Below are positions 7,783 through 15,304 of a stretch of 64,000 nt of DNA, piece by piece. Source of the DNA: Nocardia jejuensis NBRC 103114. Its GTDB lineage: Bacteria; Actinomycetota; Actinomycetes; Mycobacteriales; Mycobacteriaceae. The notes below the pieces were generated by a model that was not told the DNA's origin, ran no database searches, and saw only the letters and a program-made list of their open reading frames with translations. A program made the position numbers and the translations under genes. The stretch's first letter is position 1. Each line of letters begins with the position of its first letter. The stretch spans positions 186,001-250,000 of the forward strand of contig NZ_BDBU01000023.1 in assembly GCF_001613145.1 (NCBI RefSeq), given 5' to 3'.

Positions 7783-8060
7783 CGCCGCTTGCTCTTCCGA
7801 TCGTCCTTGACGTGGCTACGGAAGGTCCGGGTCGGCGCGAATTCACCGAGCTTGTGACCAACCATGTTGTCCGACACGAACACCGGAACGTGCTTACGGC
7901 CGTCGTGCACCGAGAACGTGTGACCGATGAAGTCGGGAATGATGGTGGAACGACGCGACCAGGTCTTGATGACCTGCTTCGTGCCCTTTTCGTTCTGAAC
8001 GTCCACCTTCTTGAGGAGGTGGCCGTCGACGAACGGACCCTTTTTCAGGCTACGTGGCAT
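7779..8060 (-). CDS. rpsS: 30S ribosomal protein S19
   Basis: 93 residues with the standard sequence MPRSLKKGPFVDGHLLKKV, RRSTIIPDFIGHTFSVHDGR, VPVFVSDNMVGHKLGEFAPT. S19 binds 16S rRNA in the head of the small subunit with S13. A strong GGAGGAGG lies before the ATG. The gap to rplB is 14 bp. Confidence 0.98.
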   Translation of the reverse strand: MPRSLKKGPFVDGHLLKKVDVQNEKGTKQVIKTWSRRSTIIPDFIGHTFSVHDGRKHVPVFVSDNMVGHKLGEFAPTRTFRSHVKDDRKSKRR

Positions 8061-8074
8061 GTCTAACCTCCTCC

Positions 8075-8905
8075 TTAACGCTTCTTGCCGCGGCGGCGGA
8101 CGATGAGCTTGTCGCTCGGACGGTTGGGCTTACGGGTGCGGCCCTCGGGCTTGCCCCACGGGGAGACCGGGTGGCGACCACCGGAGGTCTTACCCTCACC
8201 ACCACCGTGCGGGTGGTCGACCGGGTTCATGACCACACCACGCACGGTCGGGCGAACGCCCTTCCAGCGCATGCGGCCGGCCTTGCCCCAGTTGATGTTC
8301 GACTGCTCGGCGTTGCCGACCTCGCCGATGGTGGCGCGGCAGCGCACATCGACGCGACGGATCTCGCCGGAGGGCATACGCAGGACGGCGTAGGCGCCTT
8401 CCTTACCCAGCAGCTGGATCGACATACCGGCCGAGCGGGCCAGCTTGGCGCCGCCGCCCGGACGCAGCTCCACCGCGTGGATGGTGGTACCGGTCGGGAT
8501 CGAGCGCATCGGCAGGTTGTTGCCCGGCTTGATGTCGGCGCCCGTGCCGGACTCGATCTTCGTGCCCTGGGCGATGCCCTTGGGCGCGATGATGTAGCGC
8601 TTCTCGCCATCCGCGAAGTGCAGCAGGGCGATGTTCGCGGTCCGGTTGGGGTCGTACTCGATGTGAGCGACCTTGGCCGGGATGCCGTCCTTGTCCGCAC
8701 GACGGAAGTCGATCAGACGGTAGGCGCGCTTGTGGCCACCACCCTTGTGACGAGTGGTGATGCGGCCCTGCGCGTTACGGCCACCGGTCTTCGACAGGGG
8801 ACGCAGCAGCGACTTCTCGGGGGTCGCGCGGGTGATCTCGGCGAAGTCCGAGACCGATGCGCCACGACGACCGGGGGTTGTCGGCTTGTATTTACGGATT
8901 GCCAT
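8075..8905 (-). CDS. rplB: 50S ribosomal protein L2
   Basis: 276 residues. Conserved landmarks: IRKYKPTTPGRRGASVSDF, GRNAQGRITTRHKGGGHKR, and near the C-terminus RGVVMNPVDHPHGGGEGKTS with the histidine needed for subunit association and peptidyl transfer in the family. Ends KLIVRRRGKKR. It lies in the usual S10 order between rplW and rpsS; the gap to rplW is 32 bp. Confidence 0.98.
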   Translation of the reverse strand: MAIRKYKPTTPGRRGASVSDFAEITRATPEKSLLRPLSKTGGRNAQGRITTRHKGGGHKRAYRLIDFRRADKDGIPAKVAHIEYDPNRTANIALLHFADGEKRYIIAPKGIAQGTKIESGTGADIKPGNNLPMRSIPTGTTIHAVELRPGGGAKLARSAGMSIQLLGKEGAYAVLRMPSGEIRRVDVRCRATIGEVGNAEQSNINWGKAGRMRWKGVRPTVRGVVMNPVDHPHGGGEGKTSGGRHPVSPWGKPEGRTRKPNRPSDKLIVRRRGKKR

Positions 8906-8937
8906 GAGTCTTCTCTACTTTCTGGATTCCCAGGCGC

Positions 8938-9243
8938 TTACGCGACCGGGCCCCCGAAGATCTCGATGGGCTTGCTATCGGCCGAGAGGGTCACGAGTGC
9001 GCGCTTGGTGCTCTTGCGCGTTCCGTAACCGAATTTGGTCCGCTTGCGCTTGCCCTGACGGTTGGCGGTGTTGACGCTGGTCACCTTGACGCCGAAAACC
9101 TTCTCGACAGCAATCTTGATCTGCGTCTTGTTGGAATCCGGGTGCACGATGAACGTGTAGGTGCCCTCTTCGATCAGCCCGTAGGACTTCTCCGAGATGA
9201 CCGGCGCCAGCAGAATGTCGCGGGGGTCGGCGATGGTGGTCAC
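8938..9243 (-). CDS. rplW: 50S ribosomal protein L23
   Basis: 101 residues: DPRDILLAPVISEKSYGLIE, TYTFIVHPDSNKTQIKIAVE, VFGVKVTSVNTANRQGKRKR. L23 sits at the tunnel exit and is the docking site for trigger factor and the signal recognition particle. The start overlaps the rplD stop by 4 nt. Confidence 0.98.
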   Translation of the reverse strand: MTTIADPRDILLAPVISEKSYGLIEEGTYTFIVHPDSNKTQIKIAVEKVFGVKVTSVNTANRQGKRKRTKFGYGTRKSTKRALVTLSADSKPIEIFGGPVA

Positions 9244-9932
9244 TTGCTCTCCTCCTGTGCAGCTTCGGCGGGGCCGTGCACGAAGGCGTTGAGCGCCTCG
9301 ACGGAGAAGATGACCTCATCGGCCTTCAGCACGTCGTAGGTGTTCAGCTGATCGGGAGCGATCGGGTGCACGTTCTGCAGGTTCGCCACACTCTTCCAAG
9401 TGGTGACGTCCTCGCGGCCCACCACCACCAGAATCTGCTTGCGGGTGGACAGCTCGGCCAGGAAGCTCTTGGCAACCTTGGTCGAGGGGGTCTGACCCGT
9501 AACCAGTTCGGTGATGACGTGGATGCGCTCGTTGCGAGCACGATCCGACAGGGCGCCACGCAGTGCGGCGACCTTCATCTTCTTGGGCAGGCGCTGGCTG
9601 TAGTCACGCGGCTGCGGGCCGTGGACGGTGCCACCACCGGCGAACTGCGGCGCACGAGTCGAACCCTGACGGGCGCGGCCGGTGCCCTTCTGCCGGTACG
9701 GCTTCTTGCCACCACCGCGGACTTCACCGCGGGTCTTGGTGGAATGCGTACCCTGACGAGCGGCTGCACGCTGGGCCACGACGACCTGGTGCATCAGCGA
9801 GATGTTGGCGGTCACGTCGAAGATCTCCGCGGGGAGCTCGACGGTGCCTTCGGTCTTGCCGCCCGGCGCCTTGACCGGAAGCGTGAGGCTGGACTTGGTC
9901 GCAGCATCTTTCTTAGTGCTCACAGCGCTCAT
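9240..9932 (-). CDS. rplD: 50S ribosomal protein L4
   Basis: 230 residues. The core is ISLMHQVVVAQRAAARQGTH, KTRGEVRGGGKKPYRQKGTG and RARQGSTRAPQFAGGG, the tunnel-lining loop and rRNA-binding region, then RALLSD-like ALRGALSDRARNERIHVITE. The first 25 or so residues are an actinobacterial extension, and the last ten (GPAEAAQEESK) are a charged tail. The ATG at 9932 overlaps the rplC stop by 4 nt; a GTG three codons in is an alternative start. Confidence 0.97.
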   Translation of the reverse strand: MSAVSTKKDAATKSSLTLPVKAPGGKTEGTVELPAEIFDVTANISLMHQVVVAQRAAARQGTHSTKTRGEVRGGGKKPYRQKGTGRARQGSTRAPQFAGGGTVHGPQPRDYSQRLPKKMKVAALRGALSDRARNERIHVITELVTGQTPSTKVAKSFLAELSTRKQILVVVGREDVTTWKSVANLQNVHPIAPDQLNTYDVLKADEVIFSVEALNAFVHGPAEAAQEESK

Positions 9933-10594
9933 GCCCGGGCACCACCCTTCACTGCACTCTTGACGATCACGACGTGGCCGCGACGGCCCGGGATCGCACC
10001 CTTGATCAGCAGCAGACCGTTCTCGGCATCCACCTTGTGGACCGTGAGGTTCTGCGTGGTCACGCGGTCGCTACCCATACGGCCCGACATGCGCATGCCC
10101 TTGAACACGCGACCCGGGGTGGAGCAACCACCGATGGAACCCGGACGACGGTGCACAGCCTGCGCACCGTGCGAGGCGCCCTGGCCCTTGAAGCCGTGAC
10201 GCTTCATGGTGCCGGCGAAGCCCTTGCCCTTGGAGGTGCCGGTGACATCGACGAAGCCGCCTTCGGCGAAGGCATCGGCGTTGATCTCCTGGCCGACCTC
10301 GAAGGAGGCGGCGTCGGCAACGCGGATCTCCGCGATGTGGCGACGGGGAGTCACGCCGGCCTTGGTGAACTGGCCGGAAACCGGCTTGTTCACCTTGCGC
10401 GGGTCGATGGCGCCGTAAGCGACCTGGACGGCCGAGTAGCCGTCGCGCTCCACGGTGCGAATCTGGGTAACGACGTTCGGGCCCGCCTTGACGACGGTCA
10501 CGGGAACGACGCGGTTCTTGTCGTCGAAGACCTGCGTCATACCGAGCTTGGTGCCCAGGATGCCGGCGGCCGGACGAGTCTTGTTGTCAGTCAT
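9929..10594 (-). CDS. rplC: 50S ribosomal protein L3
   Basis: 221 residues from the ATG at 10594, which has GGGGAC 8 nt upstream. An in-frame GTG at 10612 would overlap the rpsJ stop and has no such site. The text GILGTKLGMTQVFDDKNRVV, then VDVTGTSKGKGFAGTMKRHG, GASHGAQAVHRRPGSIG, is diagnostic. L3 reaches the peptidyl transferase centre through its long loop. Confidence 0.97.
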   Translation of the reverse strand: MTDNKTRPAAGILGTKLGMTQVFDDKNRVVPVTVVKAGPNVVTQIRTVERDGYSAVQVAYGAIDPRKVNKPVSGQFTKAGVTPRRHIAEIRVADAASFEVGQEINADAFAEGGFVDVTGTSKGKGFAGTMKRHGFKGQGASHGAQAVHRRPGSIGGCSTPGRVFKGMRMSGRMGSDRVTTQNLTVHKVDAENGLLLIKGAIPGRRGHVVIVKSAVKGGARA

Positions 10595-10608
10595 AGTCGA
10601 AGTCCCCG

Positions 10609-10914
10609 TCACTGGATATTGACGTCGACGGAAGCCGGAAGGTCGATACGCATGAGCGCGTCAACGGTCTTCGGCGTCGGGTCGAGGATGTCGATAAGCC
10701 GCTTGTGGGTGCGCATCTCGAAGTGCTCGCGCGAATCCTTGTACTTATGCGGCGAACGGATGACGCAGTAGATGTTCTTCTCGGTGGGCAACGGCACCGG
10801 ACCGACGACGCGTGCGCCGGTGCGAGTCACCGTCTCGACGATCTTCCGCGCAGACGCGTCGATCGCCTCATGGTCGTAGGCCTTGAGCCTGATGCGGATC
10901 TTCTGTCCCGCCAC
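10609..10914 (-). CDS. rpsJ: 30S ribosomal protein S10
   Basis: 101 residues, first gene of the operon named after it. Sequence AGQKIRIRLKAYDHEAIDAS, VGPVPLPTEKNIYCVIRSPH, REHFEMRTHKRLIDILDPTP. S10 binds the head of the 30S subunit and NusB during antitermination. It starts with GTG at 10914, with AAAGGAC upstream. The 15-bp step to rplC is the largest spacing in the first half of the operon. Confidence 0.98.
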   Translation of the reverse strand: MAGQKIRIRLKAYDHEAIDASARKIVETVTRTGARVVGPVPLPTEKNIYCVIRSPHKYKDSREHFEMRTHKRLIDILDPTPKTVDALMRIDLPASVDVNIQ

Positions 10915-11524
10915 GCTGAGTGTCCTTTTCTCCGCTTACGTCGTGATCCCTGAGCTTTCGCTCCTGAATCACCCTCATTTGCCAGCCCGAACACACGAAG
11001 ACGCATCAGCCACCACACGACCGGCCCACCTGGGCCGTATCCATCGCCGCTGTTCATCTGTCATGGTTCTATCCGGTCCACGCGGTCGGGCGTGTCGCTT
11101 AACGACTCATTCCTCGGCCCTGGATGAAACTTCCATCTGGCCTCGGAACCGGTGTTCCGGACGCACCCGCGCCGTATTCAGCCGGGTACAAAATTGGGTC
11201 TCACTTACCCACTACCTGCGACGATTCATGGAATCGGCACAACACGGTCTGGGCAACCCGAACAGTATGCCTCGAGCGTGGGCGGTAGTTCAAATCGCCC
11301 CCCACTTACCCTCACGGGCCGATGGCGCTGGTCACACGTACCGGTCGGTGTGACCCGGGCGAGCCGTCCGCCGAGCCCCTCAACCAGCCTGTCACACCCG
11401 GCCGAACCGCTGTTCACCGTGAACGAGTCCACCATGGCCGGCGTCGACCGCGCCCTGCGCAGACTTCTCGACCTGCAGTAGGACCGGCGCTTCCGAAGAA
11501 CTTACTTCTGAGTAAGATACGGAT
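10915..11524. other. Intergenic region upstream of rpsJ; no gene seen
   Basis: About 0.6 kb separates rpsJ from the divergent hotdog gene. I found no credible coding frame, tRNA or rRNA. Reading toward rpsJ there is a short GAGC-GAAA-GCTC tetraloop hairpin (10952-10963) and AAAGGAC before the GTG. The only promoter-like pair I could find is TTGAAC (11288-11293) and CATACT (11264-11269) with an 18-nt spacer on the minus strand, far from the gene and weak. A long leader would leave room for feedback regulation by a ribosomal protein, but I see no known leader motif. Confidence 0.4.
11501..11518 (+). promoter_or_regulatory. Operator palindrome overlapping a leaderless -10 box
   Basis: CTTACT (11501-11506) and AGTAAG (11511-11516) form a perfect inverted repeat around TCTG. 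The right half overlaps the -10 box TAAGAT (11513-11518), which ends 6 nt before the ATG at 11525. That layout suggests a repressed, leaderless promoter for the hotdog gene. The repressor is not evident. Confidence 0.5.
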
Positions 11525-12001
11525 ATGACGAACGAGACCGCCACCTACCGCGGCTGGAAGAAGCTCCCCGACAACCGCCTCGGCCACACCCTGTTCTCCC
11601 TGGGCATGGTGGCCCGCGTGCCGTACTTCGGCACCGTCCTTCCGACCGTCGTGCGGCTGGAGCCCGGCCTCTGCGAGGTCACCGCCCCCAAGTGGTTCGG
11701 CATCCACAACCACCTGAGCACCTTCCACGCCATCGCCGCCTGCAACCTCGCCGAGGTGGCCATGGGCATGCTGTCCGAGGCGACGGTCCCCGGCACCCAC
11801 CGCTGGATCCCCAAGGCCATGAACGTCCAGTACCTCGCCAAGGCCAACTCCAGCCTCCGCGCCGTGGCGAAGCTTGCCGAGATCCCCGACTTCGCCGCGA
11901 TCACCGAAGGTCGGGAACTCATCGTTCCCATCTCGATCTTCGACAAGTCCGGCCTCGAGGTCGTGCACGCGGACATCACCACCTGGGTGACGCCGAAGTA
12001 G
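11525..12001 (+). CDS. DUF4442-type hotdog-fold protein, putative acyl-CoA thioesterase
   Basis: 158 residues. The text WFGIHNHLSTFHAIAACNLAEVAMGM around residues 57-82 is the helix and motif region of DUF4442 hotdog proteins (HNHxxxxHAxAxxxLAE), with P/S-V-T-A-P-K-W just before it. Members resemble acyl-CoA thioesterases and PaaI-type enzymes; the conserved His-Asn-His stretch would line the active site. No signal peptide. It is a single-gene unit with an operator palindrome over its promoter and a strong terminator behind. A role in lipid or acyl-CoA turnover is likely, the exact substrate unknown. Confidence 0.8.
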   Translation: MTNETATYRGWKKLPDNRLGHTLFSLGMVARVPYFGTVLPTVVRLEPGLCEVTAPKWFGIHNHLSTFHAIAACNLAEVAMGMLSEATVPGTHRWIPKAMNVQYLAKANSSLRAVAKLAEIPDFAAITEGRELIVPISIFDKSGLEVVHADITTWVTPK

Positions 12002-12010
12002 TAGGAACAC

Positions 12011-12041
12011 GGCAAGTCTGTTGCGGCGCAACAGACTTGCC
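12011..12041. terminator. Bidirectional terminator between convergent genes
   Basis: A perfect 14-bp stem, 12011-12024 with 12028-12041, and a GGC loop, placed between the hotdog gene and the minus-strand lipoprotein gene. Confidence 0.8.
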
Positions 12042-12058
12042 ACCGTGTCCCGCGAATC

Positions 12059-12604
12059 TCAGACCACGGTGATCTCGGACGGATCGGGATCGAGGGGTTC
12101 GAGCGCCGATTCCGGGACACAGGGCGAGCTGCCGGTGATGCTCAAGGACCCGTCACCTTTGTCGGCATCCTGCAGCTGAAGCCCGAACCCATCTCCGGTC
12201 CGAACAACCCACACCCACTCGCTTGTGTTCTCTTCGCTCCATCCTTGGTCCGACCAGACCTTCTTGATCCGATCGAAGTAGTCACGAGTCGCCCCGGCCG
12301 GCACACCGATCACCCAGTAGGCCGTGCGCAGATAGTGCGGCCCTTCGGTGCGAACATTGCCTTCCCAGCACGGAACAGTGAGCGGATACGGCTTGTCGAA
12401 CTTTCCGAGCAGCGGGCTGCCAGGCGTCTTGGACAACCCAGCACCCACGGGCAATCCACGCAACGTGTCTTTCATGAGTTCGTAGATCCGCTGCTGGGCG
12501 CGCTGAGCGGTCAGCGAGTCATCCACGTTGGATCCTTTCGAGCTACATCCGGTGGCTGCAGTCAGTACAACCGCGAGTAGGACAGTGAAACGGGCAATGC
12601 TCAT
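12059..12604 (-). CDS. Putative lipoprotein, last gene of a four-gene overlapping operon
   Basis: 181 residues from the ATG at 12604, chosen because it overlaps the hydrolase stop by 4 nt (ATGA) and because the protein then begins with a signal sequence: MSIARFTVLLAVVLTAATGC, with Cys20 in a loose lipobox (ATGC). The mature part is hydrophilic (RIYELMKDTLRGLPVGAGLS, VPCWEGNVRTEGPHYLRTAY, YFDRIKKVWSDQGWSEENTS) and ends in an acidic, Pro-rich tail. It is predicted to be tethered outside the cytoplasmic membrane. Family unknown. Position suggests it works with the upstream hydrolase and the type VII-like small protein. Confidence 0.7.
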   Translation of the reverse strand: MSIARFTVLLAVVLTAATGCSSKGSNVDDSLTAQRAQQRIYELMKDTLRGLPVGAGLSKTPGSPLLGKFDKPYPLTVPCWEGNVRTEGPHYLRTAYWVIGVPAGATRDYFDRIKKVWSDQGWSEENTSEWVWVVRTGDGFGLQLQDADKGDGSLSITGSSPCVPESALEPLDPDPSEITVV

Positions 12605-14406
12605 TCGTAATTCACCTTCTCGAGGTTGCCGACGATGATGTGCCCCATGTTGATCAGGGATTTCGAATCGAAAGCCCAGTATTCGCTGTGCGCGCTCGGG
12701 CTGTAGCCAGGCACGTCGGCCAACTGTGGAAGTACCCCCCACACCGGCGACGGGGTCCCCGGGTCCGAGGTGAAAACCTGAGCCCCGAACCTCGTTCCCG
12801 TCGGATCGGGTCCGAAGCTGTCGGTACCCGGCACACCCGAGACAAGCGAGTAGAGCGGCACAGGGTCATTGGCGGCCTTGGTCGCGAACACGTGCAGATA
12901 CTCCTGACCGTCCGGCACGTCTGTCAGGGTGAAATCCACTGCATGGTCGAGGGTTGTACCGGGACTTGCGACCAACACAACCGCATCGGCGTTCAAAGTC
13001 CGTCCGTGTCCGGCGGCGTCACCGACGACCGTTGTGCCATAGCTGTGCCCGAGGACGGTGTTCCGGGATGGATCACCCTCGTGCGTGACGCGCAAGCCCT
13101 CCTGAAATCGGTCCAACCCGAGTGCGGCCGCATCGGCGTATTTCCGATCGGTCGCGTCGGTGAGCGCCGGTGGGGAGTCGTACCCGAGCCAGGCGATGGT
13201 CACCGGTGTGCGAGCACCCGCAGCCTTCGCCTGAGAGCTCATCGCGTCGACGCGTTCCATATCCGGACCCATCTTGGCGGGCCGTGATCCCGTGCCGGGG
13301 ACATACGTCGTGACATGTGTCGCCGCGTCAGGGTTGCCGTCTGCGACGACCGTGTGCACCCGCTCCCCCGTCTGACTGTCGAGGCTCAGCAGCATCCGCC
13401 CCGGATGCTTCCCGTCATGGACGATCTCGTCGATCCTGCTCAGATCGTCGTAGGACTTCGCGCGGCGCTGGGCGTCGTCGAGACGGGTTTTCCACTCGAC
13501 GTAGCCGGGTCGGGTGGCCAGCCAGGAGTCGGCTTCCCGGCTGGTGCCGGTGTACTTCGCCCAGTCCGAGTGCTGTGCGGTCAGCTGTGCGACCTCGTTG
13601 TGAGCCGCGGTGGCCCGGGTCATCTCCTCGTCGAGTGTCAGGCGGTTGTAGTGGTCGCGGTCCAGGGCGGGCATGCCGTCGTGGTTGCCGAGGTATCGGT
13701 CGTGTTGCCAGAGCGCGTTCTTGTCCTCGTCGCCGAGGGTGACCCAGTAGTCGTGAAACGCGCGGGGGTCGGCGGGGAGTGTGGATTTGCCGTCGATGAC
13801 GTCCTGGACCTGCCGGCTGCGTTCGCCGAGTGACACCGGCTGGGTGGTCGCGAGCGCCTTCGTGTCACCGATGCCGTCGAAGGCCCGATCGATATCGGCG
13901 GCGGTGTCCTCGAGGACCTGACCCAGGCCCACGAGAGCCTGCTTGATCGGCGGCTCGTAGACGTGTTTCGCGCGGTAGTCCAGTGCCGCTTGGGCTTTCG
14001 TGATGTCGTCGGCGGTGGCCTCACCCGGCAGCGACAGCGTGGCGTCGGGCGCGGTGACCGTCCCGTCCTCGGCGACCTCGAACTTCTGCCGCCGGGTGAG
14101 GTCGATGGCGGCGATGGCGACTCGCCGCGCGCTCGCGATCTTCGCCTGACCGGCAGTGGCGGCCGCGATAGCGGCGGTCAGCGCATCGGCGACCATGCCA
14201 CCCGCGCCGGCGATGTCGGCGGAGCAGGTGCGGGCACGATCGCCCGCGGCGCCGACCCAGTAGCAGTCCGAGGCGGCGTAGTCGCGGACAACTCGATCCA
14301 GGTGGAGGTGGACCGCGTCGCGGGTGATCGTCCACTCGGCGATCTGCGGGGTGAGGGTTTCGGGAGCGATCGCGTAGGCCTGGGACGTCGTGGCGGGGAC
14401 CGTCAT
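12601..14406 (-). CDS. DUF1023-type alpha/beta hydrolase with a helical N-terminal half
   Basis: 601 residues from the ATG at 14406, which overlaps the upstream gene by 4 nt. The N-terminal 250-300 residues are Ala-rich helices, typical of type VII-associated or WXG100-like scaffolds. The C-terminal part is an alpha/beta hydrolase: HVTTYVPGTGSRPAKMG, VTIAWLGYDSP, and the nucleophile elbow GHSYGTT with Ser455, as in DUF1023 proteins (lipase/esterase-like). A late His in GYSPSAHSEYW is a candidate catalytic base. No signal peptide, so it either stays in the cytoplasm or leaves by the ESX route with its small partner. Substrate unknown. Confidence 0.8.
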   Translation of the reverse strand: MTVPATTSQAYAIAPETLTPQIAEWTITRDAVHLHLDRVVRDYAASDCYWVGAAGDRARTCSADIAGAGGMVADALTAAIAAATAGQAKIASARRVAIAAIDLTRRQKFEVAEDGTVTAPDATLSLPGEATADDITKAQAALDYRAKHVYEPPIKQALVGLGQVLEDTAADIDRAFDGIGDTKALATTQPVSLGERSRQVQDVIDGKSTLPADPRAFHDYWVTLGDEDKNALWQHDRYLGNHDGMPALDRDHYNRLTLDEEMTRATAAHNEVAQLTAQHSDWAKYTGTSREADSWLATRPGYVEWKTRLDDAQRRAKSYDDLSRIDEIVHDGKHPGRMLLSLDSQTGERVHTVVADGNPDAATHVTTYVPGTGSRPAKMGPDMERVDAMSSQAKAAGARTPVTIAWLGYDSPPALTDATDRKYADAAALGLDRFQEGLRVTHEGDPSRNTVLGHSYGTTVVGDAAGHGRTLNADAVVLVASPGTTLDHAVDFTLTDVPDGQEYLHVFATKAANDPVPLYSLVSGVPGTDSFGPDPTGTRFGAQVFTSDPGTPSPVWGVLPQLADVPGYSPSAHSEYWAFDSKSLINMGHIIVGNLEKVNYE

Positions 14407-14729
14407 GAGACCGGCAGCCGCGTGATGGCGTTCACGATGTTCACGCGGGCGCCGAAGTCGGTGTGGTGGAACGCGTCCACGCACTGGACGGTGTTGCCGC
14501 CGAGCGTGTCCAGGGCACTGCCGAGGATGCCCAACGCCGTCCTGGCGTCCTCCGACCGGGCGGCGCACACGGCGCCCACTCGAAAACCCGCGAAACCCGC
14601 TGTCACACCGGCGGCGGCCGTCCCTGCGGGTAGATCGGTCAGGGCTCGGCCATGCGCGCGGGCGGCATCGGCCAGAGCGAGGGCGTCGGCCTGGTCGATG
14701 CTCAGGGAGTCGGCGAGCCCGCTGGTCAC
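14403..14729 (-). CDS. EspC-like small protein, putative type VII secretion target
   Basis: 108 residues, Ala-rich helical hairpin without signal peptide. The text DALALADAARAHGRALTDLP, GFAGFRVGAVCAARSEDART, LGILGSALDTLGGNTVQCVD fits the DUF2580/EspC-type fold, about 100 residues of two long helices often encoded beside DUF1023 hydrolases. It overlaps both neighbours by 4 nt (ATGA), so production is stoichiometrically coupled. It may form the heterodimer-like secretion signal for the hydrolase. The assignment rests on size, composition and context. Confidence 0.6.
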   Translation of the reverse strand: MTSGLADSLSIDQADALALADAARAHGRALTDLPAGTAAAGVTAGFAGFRVGAVCAARSEDARTALGILGSALDTLGGNTVQCVDAFHHTDFGARVNIVNAITRLPVS

Positions 14730-15079
14730 GAGCTCACCGGCCGGGACCGCGGCGGTTCGCGGACCGGTTGGTCGATGGCGGACGCGGCCCGCGCGGTCGA
14801 CTCGCTGATCCTCGGGTCGGCACGGAAATCCGCGAGGGCGGTGCGCGCCTGGGCGCGGGCGGCGGTCAGGGCCTGGGCGGCCAGGGCGGTGAGGCGGCGG
14901 CTCAATTCGTGGGCGCTCAGGACGCGGGCCCGGTCGTCGAGGTGGATGGTGAGTTCGCCGTCGGCACAGGCGTCCACGCGGAGCAGGCCGTCGGCGGACT
15001 CGGCCCGGGATCGGGCGGTGGTCAGGGCCTCGGTCAGCTGTTCGGTTTTCCGCTGCAGCGGATCGCTGTCGTTCTTCAT
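14726..15079 (-). CDS. YbaB/EbfC-like nucleoid-associated protein
   Basis: 117 residues from the ATG at 15079, with AAAGG 8-10 nt upstream. The longer frame to 15202 lacks a ribosome-binding site. Pattern: an N-terminal long helix (DPLQRKTEQLTEALTTARSR), a beta segment (GLLRVDACADGELTIHLDDR), then a long Ala-rich helix (LTALAAQALTAARAQARTAL), the alpha-beta-alpha order of YbaB proteins. In actinobacteria such genes often precede EspC-like and DUF1023 genes. It may bind DNA, or act as a chaperone or partner for the next gene. First gene of the four-gene coupled operon. Confidence 0.65.
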   Translation of the reverse strand: MKNDSDPLQRKTEQLTEALTTARSRAESADGLLRVDACADGELTIHLDDRARVLSAHELSRRLTALAAQALTAARAQARTALADFRADPRISESTARAASAIDQPVREPPRSRPVSS

Positions 15080-15304
15080 CGAAACAACCTTTGGACTGGA
15101 CAGTTGCTCAGAAGTTGCGTGATATCGAAATCGTATGACTCCAGATACCCGACGTTCGACCACGACCGCAGCGTTATCGCAGGTTGGCACCAGTGGCGCC
15201 ACTCTCCTGCCCTCGATTCACGGGCGATTATCCGAATTCGGAAAGTGACGGACGGGCGGGGCGGGGTGTGGCCGGGGTGGGTGGGGGGCTGTTTGAATGC
15301 GGGT

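Noticed and set aside
11275..11312. tRNA-like T-arm text (GTAGTTCAAATCGCC) upstream of rpsJ
   Set aside because: No matching acceptor, D or anticodon stems on either strand; the stem around TTCAAAT does not pair in the tRNA register.
11226..11435. Small minus-strand frame of 69 codons in the rpsJ upstream region
   Set aside because: No ribosome-binding site, no recognisable motif, composition not gene-like.
14768..15304. Longer N-terminus for the lycopene-cyclase-like gene
   Set aside because: The extra 179 codons overlap the YbaB-like gene on the other strand and read as Gly/Arg-rich shadow; the Rossmann motif expected near the N-terminus starts just after the ATG at 15305.
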